Source of the DNA: Benincasa hispida
Taxonomy: Eukaryota; Streptophyta; Magnoliopsida; Cucurbitales; Cucurbitaceae
Reading direction: 5' to 3'
Assembly (NCBI RefSeq): GCF_009727055.1
Contig: NC_052354.1
Span: 47,688,263-47,752,262, forward strand
Length of the DNA stretch: 64,000 nt
Part shown: positions 22,753-34,065 of the stretch, piece after piece
Layout of the letters: every line of letters begins with the position of its first letter
Numbering within the stretch: position 1 is the first letter of the stretch
Notes under the pieces: model-generated
The model's input: the letters and a program-made list of their open reading frames with translations, nothing else
Told to the model about the DNA's origin: nothing
The model's database searches: none
Made by a program: the position numbers and the translations under genes

Positions 22753-24012
22753 ATGGAGTGTTGGGTTTTCTGGGGTATTTTTTTAAGTGGTTTAATTCTC
22801 CGGGCTGACGCCGTTGTCGGCGGCATTAGCGGTCGAGTTAGTTTTGGGTTTGTTGGTGGTGGTGGAGGCAGCGGTGGAGAAGGTATTTGGGTTGGCGGTG
22901 GAGGGGGAAACACTCCGAATCCGAATCCGACCCCGACTCCGCATCCAAATCCATTATTAGGGACGGTCCTAAACAGAGCATACTCTGTTCTTCAGACATG
23001 GAAATCTGCAATTTCCGACGATCCCACCGGAACTTTAACCACATGGGTCGGCTCCGATGTGTGTTCTTACAAAGGAATCTTCTGTACAACTCTCAGTTCC
23101 GGCCAAATCTCCGTCACTGGAATCGACCTCAACGGCAAAAATCTCAGAGGAACACTCATCAAGGAGATGGCCCTTCTCACTGATCTGACCCTCATTCACT
23201 TAAACAGCAACAGACTTTCCGGCACTGTTCCGGTGACATTCCGGCAACTCGTCCGCCTTCAAGAACTCGATCTCAGCAACAACAATTTCTCCGGCGAATT
23301 TCCATCCGCCACTCTCTACATTCCAAGTCTCAGGTATTTGGACCTCAGATTCAACTCCTTCAGTGGCCCAATCCCGGAAGGTTTGTTCTTCATGGGATTA
23401 GATGCCATTTTCCTCAACAACAACCAATTCTTCGGCGAAATCCCACAAAACCTCGGGAATTCGCCGGCGTCTGTGATAAATCTTGCAAATAATAACTTTA
23501 CCGGAGCAATTCCGGCGAGTTTTGGTTATATGGGACCGAGATTGAAAGAAATTCTGTTTCTAAACAACCAATTAAGCGGTTGCATTCCTGAAGGAGTTGG
23601 GTTTTTAACAGAGATTGAAGTTTTGGATTTCAGTTTCAACAAATTGTTCGGTCATCTTCCTGATACAATCTCTTGTATGAATCAAGTCGAGATTTTGAAT
23701 CTCGCCCACAACCAACTTTCTGGCGTCGTTTCCGATTTGGTTTGTTCTTTGAGAAGCCTTGTGAATCTGTCCGTAGCTGATAATTTCTTCTCCGGCTTCA
23801 ACCAGCAGTGTCGGAATCTCTTCGGCGGGTTCGATTTGTCGTTCAATTGCATTCCCGGAGTGACTCTGCAGCGACCGTCGCCGGATTGTTCGCTAATTCC
23901 GGGAATGGGGTTAAATTGCTTACGGGTTCCGGTACTTCCACGGCCGTTGGTTTGTGGGCGGCTAGTTAAAACGCCGATGGCGGAGGCGGAGGCGGAGGCG
24001 CCGCCGCCGTGA
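22753..24012 (+). CDS. LRR protein, At4g06744/LRX-like, secreted
   Basis: Single-exon ORF of 419 codons, the only intact host gene here. Residues 1-20 (MECWVFWGIFLSGLILRADA) form a likely signal peptide. Residues 35-52 are glycine-rich and 53-67 a Pro/Asn/Thr stretch (TPNPNPTPTPHPNP). The LRR N-cap (LQTWKSAISDDPTG..., then W98, DVCSYKGIFC with C104 and C111) starts near residue 74. About ten plant-type LRRs span roughly 119-365 (for example LQELDLSNNNFSGEFP, VEILNLAHNQLSG). A cysteine-bearing cap (C353, C366, C379, C389, C401) follows, with a short tail AEAEAEAPPP. The layout matches LRR proteins related to leucine-rich repeat extensins, but the long Ser-Pro extensin domain is absent, as in At4g06744-type proteins. 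By family analogy it is a cell-wall/apoplastic protein; partner unknown. The ATG at 22753 is preferred because it opens the signal peptide. Its GC-rich coding sequence contrasts with the flanks. Confidence 0.92.
   Translation: MECWVFWGIFLSGLILRADAVVGGISGRVSFGFVGGGGGSGGEGIWVGGGGGNTPNPNPTPTPHPNPLLGTVLNRAYSVLQTWKSAISDDPTGTLTTWVGSDVCSYKGIFCTTLSSGQISVTGIDLNGKNLRGTLIKEMALLTDLTLIHLNSNRLSGTVPVTFRQLVRLQELDLSNNNFSGEFPSATLYIPSLRYLDLRFNSFSGPIPEGLFFMGLDAIFLNNNQFFGEIPQNLGNSPASVINLANNNFTGAIPASFGYMGPRLKEILFLNNQLSGCIPEGVGFLTEIEVLDFSFNKLFGHLPDTISCMNQVEILNLAHNQLSGVVSDLVCSLRSLVNLSVADNFFSGFNQQCRNLFGGFDLSFNCIPGVTLQRPSPDCSLIPGMGLNCLRVPVLPRPLVCGRLVKTPMAEAEAEAPPP
23979..24011 (+). repeat. GC-rich trinucleotide repeat at end of LRR CDS
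   Basis: GCGGAG repeated, then GCGCCGCCGCCG, encoding the AEAEAEAPPP tail directly before the TGA stop. It is likely slippage-prone and may vary in length without affecting the LRR domain. Confidence 0.8.
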
Positions 24013-24449
24013 GTGGAATGGTCGGAAGTAGGCGGTGACAGCCGGTGGGTAGGTGATTGATTAAATGGCAATAACTATACAGATTTTTGGGGTTTTCTTT
24101 GAGGGAGAATTGAATGTAGATCTTCTTCACATTTAATTCTTCATGGAAACAGTACTATCTGAGATTTTAATGGTGTGTAGATTTGTAAAAGAACGTGACA
24201 ATCAAATCTCTTATTTAATTACTCCAATACTTTAGCGAATATTTTGATCCAATCTTTCATTAGATCTTCTTGTATAAATTTTTAGGGTAACTTGTTTAAT
24301 ATCGTATAGGTATGAAGTTTTCTTTAATACAACAATTGTCCCATAAAAGTTCAAACCACTCACTTCAAAGAGAGTATGAATGTCAAGTAAGCACATTTTG
24401 GGTCTTAAACTTTTAAAATGGTTATTCAATTTGTTGATGCTATTTTTTA
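24013..24449. other. 3' flank of LRR gene
   Basis: Presumed 3' UTR and terminator, then AT-rich intergenic DNA. No clear canonical poly(A) signal is called. The minus ORF 24232-24429 is not supported. Confidence 0.45.
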
Positions 24450-24454
24450 ATATA

Positions 24455-25018
24455 TATATGGTTGGTTCTTAAGTTTTGTGTCTAGCTTTCATTTGACATA
24501 CGGTTTCAAAATATTACACATTTAATTCTTAAATTTTAAGTTAGGTTTCAAAATGCTACAAATTTAGTTGTTAAATTTTGAGTTAGGTTTCAATTTAGTC
24601 TCTTAAGTTTCCAAATATTATAATTCTACGCTTGAGATTTGAGGTTTTTTTTTTTCAATTTGATCTTTAAGTTTCTAGATTTACACTTTTAATATCGATT
24701 TTTTTTTTATTAAATACTCACTTTTAGTAATTGACGTTAATTTCTATTAAATAATTATGAAGTGAAATTTTAAATTTAATTTTAATAGTGATGAAACATA
24801 GTGAAACTTAATTAATTATAAATTTTTGGACTTATTTTAAATTAATTAAGAGACATTAACACTAAAAATGAAAATCTTAATTGTAAAATTGTAACATTTT
24901 GAAATCTAGAGTATAGACTAAATTGAAACCAAATTTAAAATTTAAATACTATAAATTTTTAAATTTAGTGATAAAATGAAACCATATTCAAAATTTAGGA
25001 ATAAAAATATACTTTTCC
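24455..25018. repeat. Foldback repeat with long degenerate inverted arms
   Basis: The left arm contains repeated AAATTTTAAGTTAGGTTTC-type blocks. The right arm contains their complements (GAAACCAAATTTAAAATTT, ATGAAACCATATTCAAAATT), ending TACTTTTCCCA near 25018. The overall design resembles the MULE-like element at 20354-21176 but is more decayed, and I could not establish a target duplication. Confidence 0.55.
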
Positions 25019-26740
25019 CATTGATATGTTCCGGAAAATATCTTATCCCCTAAAAGTCGTAGAGAATTTAGAATTCTAATTTGTTTCAATTCTGGGAATA
25101 AAAATGATATTAATAGAAATACAACATTTTACAATAGAAATAAGGTGAAAACTGATTATTAAGTTTTAGATAAAAAAAAAAAAAAAAAGCAAACATCTTG
25201 ATAGATATCAAAATAAACTAAATAAATTTAAGTTCTTTCTTTGGCCCAATTATCGAATATAGATTTGAACCTCTAAGCTTGTGTAGGTTGGAACCAAATG
25301 TAGATCGTTGTTGTGCCGTGGAAAATTCACTGGCTTGAAAGCAAAGTTTGATGCAACCTCAATGCTAAATTGCGTATGTCTGTTGCTCCCAATGTTAACA
25401 CAACTTTCCAACTCAAACGTACACTCGCCAGAGTATAGAACGGAATTATTGAAAATTATGTTCAGATCACAAGGAGAAACAAAGAAGAGAGGGGATAGAT
25501 TTTCTCATATCATGTTTTTCTCAATAATTGAGAACTATATAAAGAAAAGGTAAGATCGATTTTAAATAAAAAAAAAAACCGTTTTAAAATTAATTAAACG
25601 ATTTTAGAATTAACTGAATTTTGAAATTAATCAAATAAAACTCTTTTTTCTGTTTTCTTTTCTTTTTCTATATTAGTCATTCCCAATAGTAAGTCAATAA
25701 GAGCATATTATCAAAAAAAATTTAGATTGTGTTGTTATTTTATTGAATGTTTGATAAGTGGATAATGTGGCTTTCAATATGGTGGGTGTTGGATCACATG
25801 GGTTGGCCTACTACTAAATATACATTTTGAAAGTTCATTGATTAAAATGATATATATATTACAACATTGGTTTCTTTTGAGAGTCATACTTATTGCAATA
25901 GTATTAGTTTCTTTTTACCCAACTTCTCACCTCACTCGATTTAGGGTTGTAACTAAAGAAAACGCTGGACTTTAAAATATCTTGATTTGATTATTTACGA
26001 TAACGACCAAAAGATAACACTAGTAACGTTCTCTCAAAATCTTGAGATGTATTAGATAAATATGAATTCATCTTAAAATTAATTGGTAATAAGAAAAAAT
26101 AACTCAAGTATCTTATAGAGATAACATGCCCCCTAAAAATAGTATCACTTTGGGTTTGATATTTTTTTATCGAATATACTTATTTGGATTTCATGAGATT
26201 TAATACTATAATAGATGAATATAGAGTTTCTAATGTGAAATTCTCACCGAGATGATAATAAAAAATTTCTAAGTTTAAATATTGATGTGCATGCAGGCAA
26301 AATAACATAAAAGAAAAGAAAATGTGATGAATTTTTGTTTTTTCTTCCTCATATGAATCATCCAAACTTGAGGAAGAAGGAGAATTTTGTCTTTTGACTT
26401 TTGAGTGTTGTTGATGAAGGCTTCAAAAAAGAAAAATCACTTCTCCGCATTTCTACAATTTGTTCTGTATATACTTGCCCAAATTGAATTGTTTTCTCTT
26501 CCATCAATAAGCCCTTAAAATTGTTGTGAATTGCACTTATCATTTTAAATTATAAGGTTGTTGTAACCAAATCTCTAAAACAAAATTTAATAAATTTCAA
26601 TTTAATAAATTTAAGTACTTGGATTAATTTGTAACCATTCATCTAAAGAAAAACAGTAATTTGCATCAGCCATTAAATTTAATAATGTACTATAGGTAAC
26701 TCGCATTAATGGTCAAAATAACATAACTCAATTGGCATTA
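25019..26740. other. AT-rich intergenic DNA
   Basis: No gene or repeat recognised. ORFs 25308-25553 (+), 26180-26365 (-) and 26358-26543 (-) have no recognisable domains or start context. Confidence 0.55.
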
Positions 26741-26752
26741 GGGGTACACATG

Positions 26753-26899
26753 TATTGAATTGGGTTAGGTTGAGAGATCTTTTAAACCAATCCGAAAATT
26801 CGGGTTAGTCGGGTTAACTACCTGAATGATCCGAATAGCGTCTCCTACTCAACCCAACCCAAACCTTAAAATTCAGATTGGGTTGAGTTGGGTTGTCTG
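26753..26899. repeat. GGGTTGGG/AACCCAACCC inverted repeat
   Basis: Begins ATTGAATTGGGTTAGGTTG and later reads CTCAACCCAACCCAAACC followed by GGGTTGAGTTGGGTTG. The complementary blocks could form a hairpin. Similar GGGTTGGG repeats are common in plant genomes. Its right end abuts a gypsy LTR at 26900. Confidence 0.6.
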
Positions 26900-27708
26900 T
26901 GTTCACAAGTAATTTTCAGAGAAACTTAATTCATGAAATTTGAATTTTGTCTTTATATTAATTTCAGTTTAGTGAGTTCAATCTCTAATACATAATCATT
27001 TCATGCTTTCTCTCGAAAAATATACTTTAATCTTTGTTGATGTTCTTAGATGACTGGCCTTTGGGCTTGATGATTTTCTTGGAGGATCAACCTTCGGGCT
27101 TGATGAATACTTGAAAGATTGGCTTTTGGGGTTATTGATCTTCTTAAAAGATCAGCCTTTGGACTTGTTGTTCTCGTTGATTAATTTGGATCCACCTCTG
27201 ACTTGTTTATCAACTTGAATTGCCTCTAACTTATTGATCGACTTAGATCAGTCTTTAGCTTGTTGATTGACTTGGATAGGCCTCTAACTTATTGATCGAC
27301 TTGGATCAACCCTTGGTTTGATAATTGTTTGATCAGGGAGCTTCAAACTTTGGAGCTTGATCATATGGACTTCAAATCTTGAGAGCTATAGAACTTCAGT
27401 CGTCAGAGCTTTAAAGCTTCAGTCTTCAGAATTTGAGAGGAGTTATATTCTTTAGATCTTCAAAGCTTCAATCTTTAGGACGTTAGATCTTTAGAGTTGT
27501 GATCATATGGACTTCAGATCTTCAACACTTTAGAGCTTCTTTCTTCATAATTTGAGAGCTTTCGAGCTTCGATCTTCTTAGCTTGAGAGGAGTTATATTC
27601 TTCAAATCTTTAGGGCTTTGATCATATGAACTTCAGAGCTTTAGAGCTTATTTCTTCATAATTTGAAAGCTTCAGAGCTTCAGTCTTTAAAGTTTGAGAG
27701 GATTTATA
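26900..27708 (-). repeat. Gypsy LTR fragment, left part (host of copia insertion)
   Basis: Starts TGTTCACAAG at 26900 and follows the same order as the gypsy LTR at 15451 (AATTTGAATTTTG..., GATC/CTTTGGGCTTG repeats at about 27030-27330). It then enters a region of TTCAGATCTT/AGAGCTTC/GAGAGGAGTTATATTC repeats. It is cut at 27708 by a copia element; TTATA (27704-27708) is the target duplication. It resumes at 39249. Confidence 0.75.
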
Positions 27709-30700
27709 TGTTGGAATTGGTGTCCTAATTCTCCCAGAGTATCGTAGTTTGTAAATAGTTGTACACATTGTTATTAATAAAATAAGAGTTATTTTATTTG
27801 CTTTTACTCATATCTAATAAACAAAGATCTGTTGTTATTTTATGTAAACTTAAGCATGTATATGAGATATACAAGTGGATCATGCCTTAAGTAATTACTT
27901 AAATGGTCTGTAGTATAAGGATAAAGGAGGGATACCTTATCCTGGTGACACTACGGATACGACCTGCTTTGTAGAGGTTTACAAGTATTGTGAACTACTA
28001 CAGATGGTTTGATCCTAACCATTCATGTGGAGACATGCGAGCAGGGGTATCCTATACAAAGAGTTTGTATAAGACCAGATCATGAGATGATTAGTCTCTT
28101 TATATAACGCTGTTGATAATTAAGACTTACATCTCACTAAAACGACTATAGGTGGCATGACTTTAATCCTGAGTGTTTTAGAAACTTCTACCTTTGAGAA
28201 CGATCCATTGATTAGTATGGGTGAGAGTGGCCACATACTCTCTTTGGAAGAGAGGACCCAATCATAGTAGAACTATGACTTATTGTTCATTAGAGAAATA
28301 AGTGGTACTTAAGGAGTTAAATGTAACTACAGGGGCAAAACGGTAAATTGACTCAGTTGTACTTACAAGCGATCTGTGAAGGGTTATCGCACTATTGATT
28401 GGTTGATATGGACACAGAAATATATCTGTAGTGAGAAGAGTGCAACTGTCGGTCTTTATTGAAGTGGCCAGCAGTTAACGGATGGTGAATCCCGTGACTA
28501 AAGAGTTTAGTCAGTTATTCACGTACCGTTGGAGCTTCAAGCTACAGGTCCATAAGGTCCCCTTGGTAGCTCAATGGATTCAAGTTGAGAATCAGATTTT
28601 GGGGTTGATTTGAAGTGTTCAAATTAACAAGAGGAAATTCAATTATATATGATATAATTGGTGTGATGTATGAGATATATCAAGTGGGAGAATTAATATA
28701 AATATGATTTACATTAAGTACCATAAAATAGAAAAAGAACTATGGTTTATATGTTTCATGAGATGAAATATTAAAAACATAGGTTATAGATATAATGTGG
28801 TAAGTTGGTTATCATATTTATTTATAATATATTAATTATATGATAATTAATTCTTTTTCTCTAGTAACCAATTGAGTGGGCGGTTATTGAAAGTTTTATG
28901 ATAATCATGAGATAAAAAAGAAAATTGTTTTCCTAAATTAAGAAGTTACTTCATTCGGAAAGTACTCACAGACAAGCTATCAAGTGAAAGAGTTTCAGTA
29001 AGCAATAGCATTGAGAAACTATACGATTAGCTAAGCGATCGCTTACCTTTGACTATACGATAGTCATTCAGCTGATCCTTGCTACACGATCGAGTGGCTA
29101 AGTCTATACGATAAGTTTTCGTTTGCTAAACGATCGAGCACATCATCTATACAATAGATAGTGTCTTATCTCCTATTTGCTCGTTCGTCTACTCGATCAC
29201 ATACCTTCAGTCTCTTCCTCAAGCCAAGATCATACAGAGCCCACAACTTCTGGATTCTCACATCGAGAATACCAAGATAACTAGTGCGGTGGTGTCCTCA
29301 CACAGTTCGTGGATCGAGTTAGACTCGATTGGGTTCGAGGAGCTGTTGGTTGTTCATGTTATTCGAGTGGTGATCGTTGTGTTTGTTGGTTGTGTCGGTC
29401 GTTGCGTTCGAGTGTGCTGGTCTTGGACACTTGTAGATGTTGGGTTTTATGCCTTAAAACTCGTAGTTTGTAGAATGATAAACATTTTCTATAATCAATA
29501 AACTTGTTATTGATTTCATAAATTGTATGAAAGTCTAAATCCAATAAGCTAAGACCCATAACTATTGTATGAATAATGGAACTTTATATGGAGACATAAG
29601 AGTGGATCAGGTTCGAGTAAATAGTCAAAATGATGCATGGTACATGAATAAGATTGGTACCTTATTCTGGTAACACCATTGGATGCGACCTACTCTGTAG
29701 TTGTTACAAAGAGTTGTAAAGTGCTAGATACGATGTGATCCTAATTCGTACATGTTATGACATGAGGAGTGAGGGCTTCCTATACAATGAGTTTGCATAA
29801 GATCAGGACCAAGAAATAAGTCACTCTTACTTTATAACGTTGTTTACTGTATAAGATTGACTATTTCACTTAGATGACCTAGGTAACTCGATCTTAATCT
29901 TGAGCTAACTATGAACTCCTGTTTATTCGGGATTGTCCTTAGATTTGCATAGCTGAAGGTTGGCTCAACAACGCCGACTCAATAAGACTCTCATTTCAGG
30001 GGTAAGACCGGATAGATAGTTGGGGACATAGGGTGCAAGACGGAGTTCACACCTACTTGATTTAGGGATAGAAGAAAGATTATTCTTTCAAGTACTGAAT
30101 TCAGGTCTTGAACAAGGAGCCCCACCCTCTCACTGGGTTGAGAGAGTTTGGTTTAATGATTGGATCACAAACAAGTTGTTCATTAGAGGATCAGTTGAGA
30201 CTTGAGGAATAAGATGTAATCTCGGGGGTTAAACAGATATTTGACCCAATCGTTATTACGAACAACCTGTGAAGCATCGACTTGCTGATTATGTTTAAAT
30301 CATGTGGACATAATATATCTACAGTGAGGGGAGTGCAACTATGGGCTTTAGTGGAGTGACCCATTAGTTAACGAATGAGGATTAATCTGGTCTAATAAGT
30401 TTAGCCAATTAATCTCGGATCGTTGGAGCCCATGATCTGTAGGTCCGGGAGGTCCCCCTACTAACTCGTAACGGACTAGCTCTAGAATAGCATGATAAGT
30501 TAATTTGAATCGTTCAAATTAGAGTTAAGGGAATTAGTAATTATATGAGATATAATTACATGTTTAATTTGTGTATTAAACGAAATAGGGGAATTTATAT
30601 ATTTAAATATGATTTAAATATATAAATATGGATATATGTTAAAATTAATTTAATATTTGATATTAAATTAATTAAGTTTTATTTAATAATTAATTTATGA

Positions 30701-31502
30701 AATTAATTAAATTTTTCATTTTTAAAATCAAAATATATTTAATAAAATCAAATTTTGATTTTTGAGATAAAATTGAAAAAGAGAAAAGAAAACAGACAAA
30801 TGGAAAAATTGGTTTTTTCATTATCCATCTTTCAAGTAGCTCACACAAAATGCATTCAACCTTGCCTTGTCTTCTCCAAGCATGAGCTGCAACTCATGCA
30901 AGTCTCTTCTTTGCATGTTGATCTACAAGAGATTGGAGTGAAAATCGGGCATGCAATCTATAGAGAATTTTAGAGAAAATCGGTTTGAAGAAAGGTTCTT
31001 CAACAAGGTTACTACAGTGAGCTTTTCTCTTTCATCCCTTGACTCAAGCTTGTTTTGAGTCCCACAACTCAATCTAGAGCACCAAGAGAATAGTGAGGAA
31101 GATCTTAAGGTGGTCTGCAATAAGATTTGGAGAAGATAGCAGCTAGAGAAGGAGCTTTAAAGAAGTTCTACAAGAGGTATGTCTTGAAAATCACTTGTTT
31201 TTCTGCAAGAGCATGCTTTATATTTTCCCAAAATGAGTGAATTTGAGTGCTTAGATGATCCTTGTGCTTCCGTTGTTGCTGATACAATCCTATAGTAGAT
31301 TGATCGAGGGATTCGTGAAGAATGGTTCTTCAAAGGTATGTATTTTCTATCCCTTGTATCATCGTATAACATTCTGTAATTTCTATTCATGCATAACCTG
31401 TATGTTTCCATTTTAGACTGTAATTGCTTATGTTCAATCTAAATGGGATTTGGAACGATCCTTTCCACTGCTCATGAAAATCCTCGTGTTTGATTTTCTT
31501 CA
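27709..31502 (+). repeat. 5' LTR of full-length copia element (interrupted)
   Basis: LTR from TGTTGGAATTGG to TTCTTCA, containing the family-B solo LTR plus target duplication (29438-31299). Without the insert it is about 1.93 kb. It retains a CGATCG-motif segment (about 28990-29180) that the 3' LTR has lost. It lacks a segment near 28236 that the 3' LTR keeps (near 38098-38215). Confidence 0.88.
29438..31294 (+). repeat. Family-B solo LTR, copy 2
   Basis: 1857 bp, beginning TGTTGGGTTTTATGCC. It is flanked by identical GTAGA at 29433-29437 and 31295-31299. Removing it restores the host LTR sequence CTTGTAGATTGATCG, which is found intact in the partner LTR (ATTGTAGATTGATCG near 39038). The 3' terminus reads TA instead of CA. 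No internal region. ORFs inside are chance frames. Confidence 0.92.
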
Positions 31503-31739
31503 ATGGGTTTTAAGTTGGTCTTGCATTGCATTTAAGAGTTAAATGCATTTGTAGATGTGTTGATGAATGTTTACGGGATGGTTGCCTCCGCTTAAACCTT
31601 TCTTTAAGATTACAAAGTGTTAATTTGTAAGGACCCCTGCATTTTTTTGCATAATTAACAAACAATCGAGTCTGTTTCAAAGTGTTTGTTGTTGTTTGAG
31701 TCATTCGTGATGAAGTTTCAAAGCATGGAGATGCAATTC

Positions 31740-32290
31740 TCATCGAGGAAGAAGACCAAGGGTTGGTCGTATCGTGTAGCCTAAGGTAAACAATCGTTGA
31801 GATTTGGCTAACGATCGTGTAGAAAAGTTCTGCGCGATCGTATAGTATTTACTAAACGATCATTTAGCTAATGCTAAACATTGGGTAAAGCATTTCCTCT
31901 ATCGTGTAGCGTTGGTTGCTCGATCGCGTGCATGCTGGAGGAAAAGGATCGCATAGAGCATTTGATGCTCATCGTTTAATAAAAGGCACACGCACTAAAT
32001 GATCGTGTAGTTCAGCATGCCTCATCGCATAGTCATTAACTACACGATCACCCGGTATACGATACCTTGACGCTTGCTCAGCGATCGTTTAGACGATTAT
32101 GCTTCACTACATCATTGTCGTTTAGTTGATCGTTTAAGACTTGAGTTGCAAGATGCGCGCTGCACGATCGCATGCCTTCATGTCTCATTGTATAGTCAAA
32201 GGTACACAATCGTTACTAAACGATCGTTTATGCTCACACAGCGTTGCTAAATGATTGAGTAAATCATTTACCTTCTTGTGTTGGCGATCA
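31740..32290. repeat. Array of CGATCG(T)TTAG-like motifs
   Basis: About a dozen copies of a motif like (A)ACGATCGTNTAG within 0.55 kb. Examples are near 31812, 31837, 31855, 32081 and 32218. Equivalent in position to 3360-4130 of the left copia element. Confidence 0.75.
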
Positions 32291-32545
32291 CAAGGACTTG
32301 GTATAGGACCAAGGTGATGCGTTTCTTCATCTGGACGGTTTAAGACCCGGTTTGCCTGTTTGAACTGAAGACTCATTGTGCTTTGTAATAGTTAGCTTTG
32401 GTTTTTGAGGATTTGAAGCTAATTATCCTGGTTCACCAACTTTTTCTTAGTGTACATGGGATGTATGTTATTTATATGCCATAGTGTATGACATATGGAT
32501 TTACAACCCACCTTAGATTATGCATTTTATTCATGCATCATATAT

Positions 32546-32867
32546 TTTAAGTGTTATAATATAGTCAATGGCATGACGAAATTACAAGAAAGCGTGCGCA
32601 TGCATCATGAAATATAAGAGTGATATTTATGCATGCTTTAAGCATATTCATGCATCATCTTTATATTATAAGAGTTATAGTATAAGGGTGTATGAAATCA
32701 TGTATGCTTGGTTCGTTGCTTTGTTATATCAATGTTATATAAAAGTAGCAATAAATGAACAATGCATAGAGCATGACACTTAGGCTTGTTTATAAGAGTT
32801 ATGCATACCTTGTATGTGTAGCTTCGCATTGTGTTGGTTTTAGTTGTTTCTTGTTATAAGCGTTACA
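32546..32867. repeat. Six phased 13-bp motifs, TATAANNGTTATA
   Basis: Copies begin at 32546, 32613, 32667, 32727, 32791 and 32855 (spacing 67, 54, 60, 64, 64 bp). The copy at 32667 matches the consensus exactly and the others differ at one position. It is the sense-strand equivalent of the array at 2869-3180. Confidence 0.85.
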
Positions 32868-34065
32868 ATGGAAATTAGAACTAAAATCGATAAGAAAGAG
32901 TTGCATGTGAACTTAGGCGCTCATGTTTTAAAAGGGTTTTAAAATTGGATTGAGATAGACCTAAGTTCAAGGTTCTAATGCGATTAGATACCTAAGTTTA
33001 ATCTTTTGAATCGGTTTAATAGGATTAAATTGATTTCCATAAAAGATTAAATTTGTATTAATCTATCTATAAGAGACCTTTTGTCTAAGGCGGGTTCTGT
33101 CTAGGCTGGGGTACTTAAGCTGACGGAAACGGAACACCCCTACCTGGGAACCTACTTGGAAAGGTGAATTAGATAGATTTGCTATAAGCATGCGACAGTT
33201 GATCAAAGACTTCGTTAAAGAGTTTAATAAATGATGATCAAAAGTTATTTAAATTTCCAAGTAAACGTTACTTTTGGACAAACCTAAAAGGTCACTTAGT
33301 TAAAATATTTAGCCGTGTTTTTTCTAAGTAAACTAAACCCTGGGTTATAAAATACTCAGTGGGAGGAAGAGATATCTATGATACGTCAATGATTCCACTC
33401 ACGTTTCTCCCTAAATGTTCATGCCGTGAGATTCATATTTGACCTCATGGTGCCTTGGGAGCTCCCCCTTCGGATGGTGTTTGCATGAGTCAATATCAAG
33501 GTGGATGGAAATAGTGTTTATAGTAAGTGGGTGAAGGATGTGTGTCAACATGTCCTGCGGTCTCTTTCATTGGTTCACACCGTGAGATCTTCTTGCACTC
33601 CCTCGTGGCGTTTTGGGAGTGTCCCCCTTCGAATGGGTTTTGTGCAATTGGTCAATATCAAGGTGAACTCCAGAAATGGATAGGGTCGCTTTAGGTTTTG
33701 CCCCAATTGGATTGTTTCCCTTCGATTGGCTGTTTGAGGCGGAACTCTAGGATCTAAAATGACAGGTCACACTTACAGGAAATTGTTAAGCAAGTTAATG
33801 ATTTTTTGACCAAAACAATGATGGCTAATCGTTATAGGAACAAGAGTTTTTGTGGTATTAATTACTGGTTGAGAATATCTCAATTTAGAGGAGGGATAAA
33901 TTGATCACCCTTCTGTGGCTTTTGTTCTAAACCTTTGAAACATCATTGTGAAACTAGATGTCATACAGGGTTCATTTCAGTTTTGCTAAACCGTATTGGA
34001 TGTTGTTTTTTCAACGAGTATTTGCTAAAATCTAATGTAGGTCAATATGTTTATTTATCAGCAAC

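Larger units (their letters stand above)
31503..34065 (+). other. Non-coding leader of full-length copia element
   Basis: About 2.5 kb from LTR to gag start, collinear with 1641-4321 of the left copia element in reverse. No clean TGGTATCAGAG primer site is visible after 31502 (ATGGGTTTTAAGTTGG instead), so the primer site is mutated. Contains CGATCG-type motifs (31740-32290) and the 13-bp array (32546-32867). No genes. Confidence 0.75.

Noticed and set aside
22644..23183. Several overlapping ORFs on both strands at the start of the LRR gene (for example 22644-22913 minus, 22838-23089 minus, 22887-23183 plus)
   Set aside because: They are shadow frames of the GC-rich LRR coding sequence; only 22753-24012 has domain structure and a signal peptide.
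26180..26543. Two adjacent minus ORFs that might be exons of one gene
   Set aside because: No splice-site logic joining them, no domain, AT-rich background composition.
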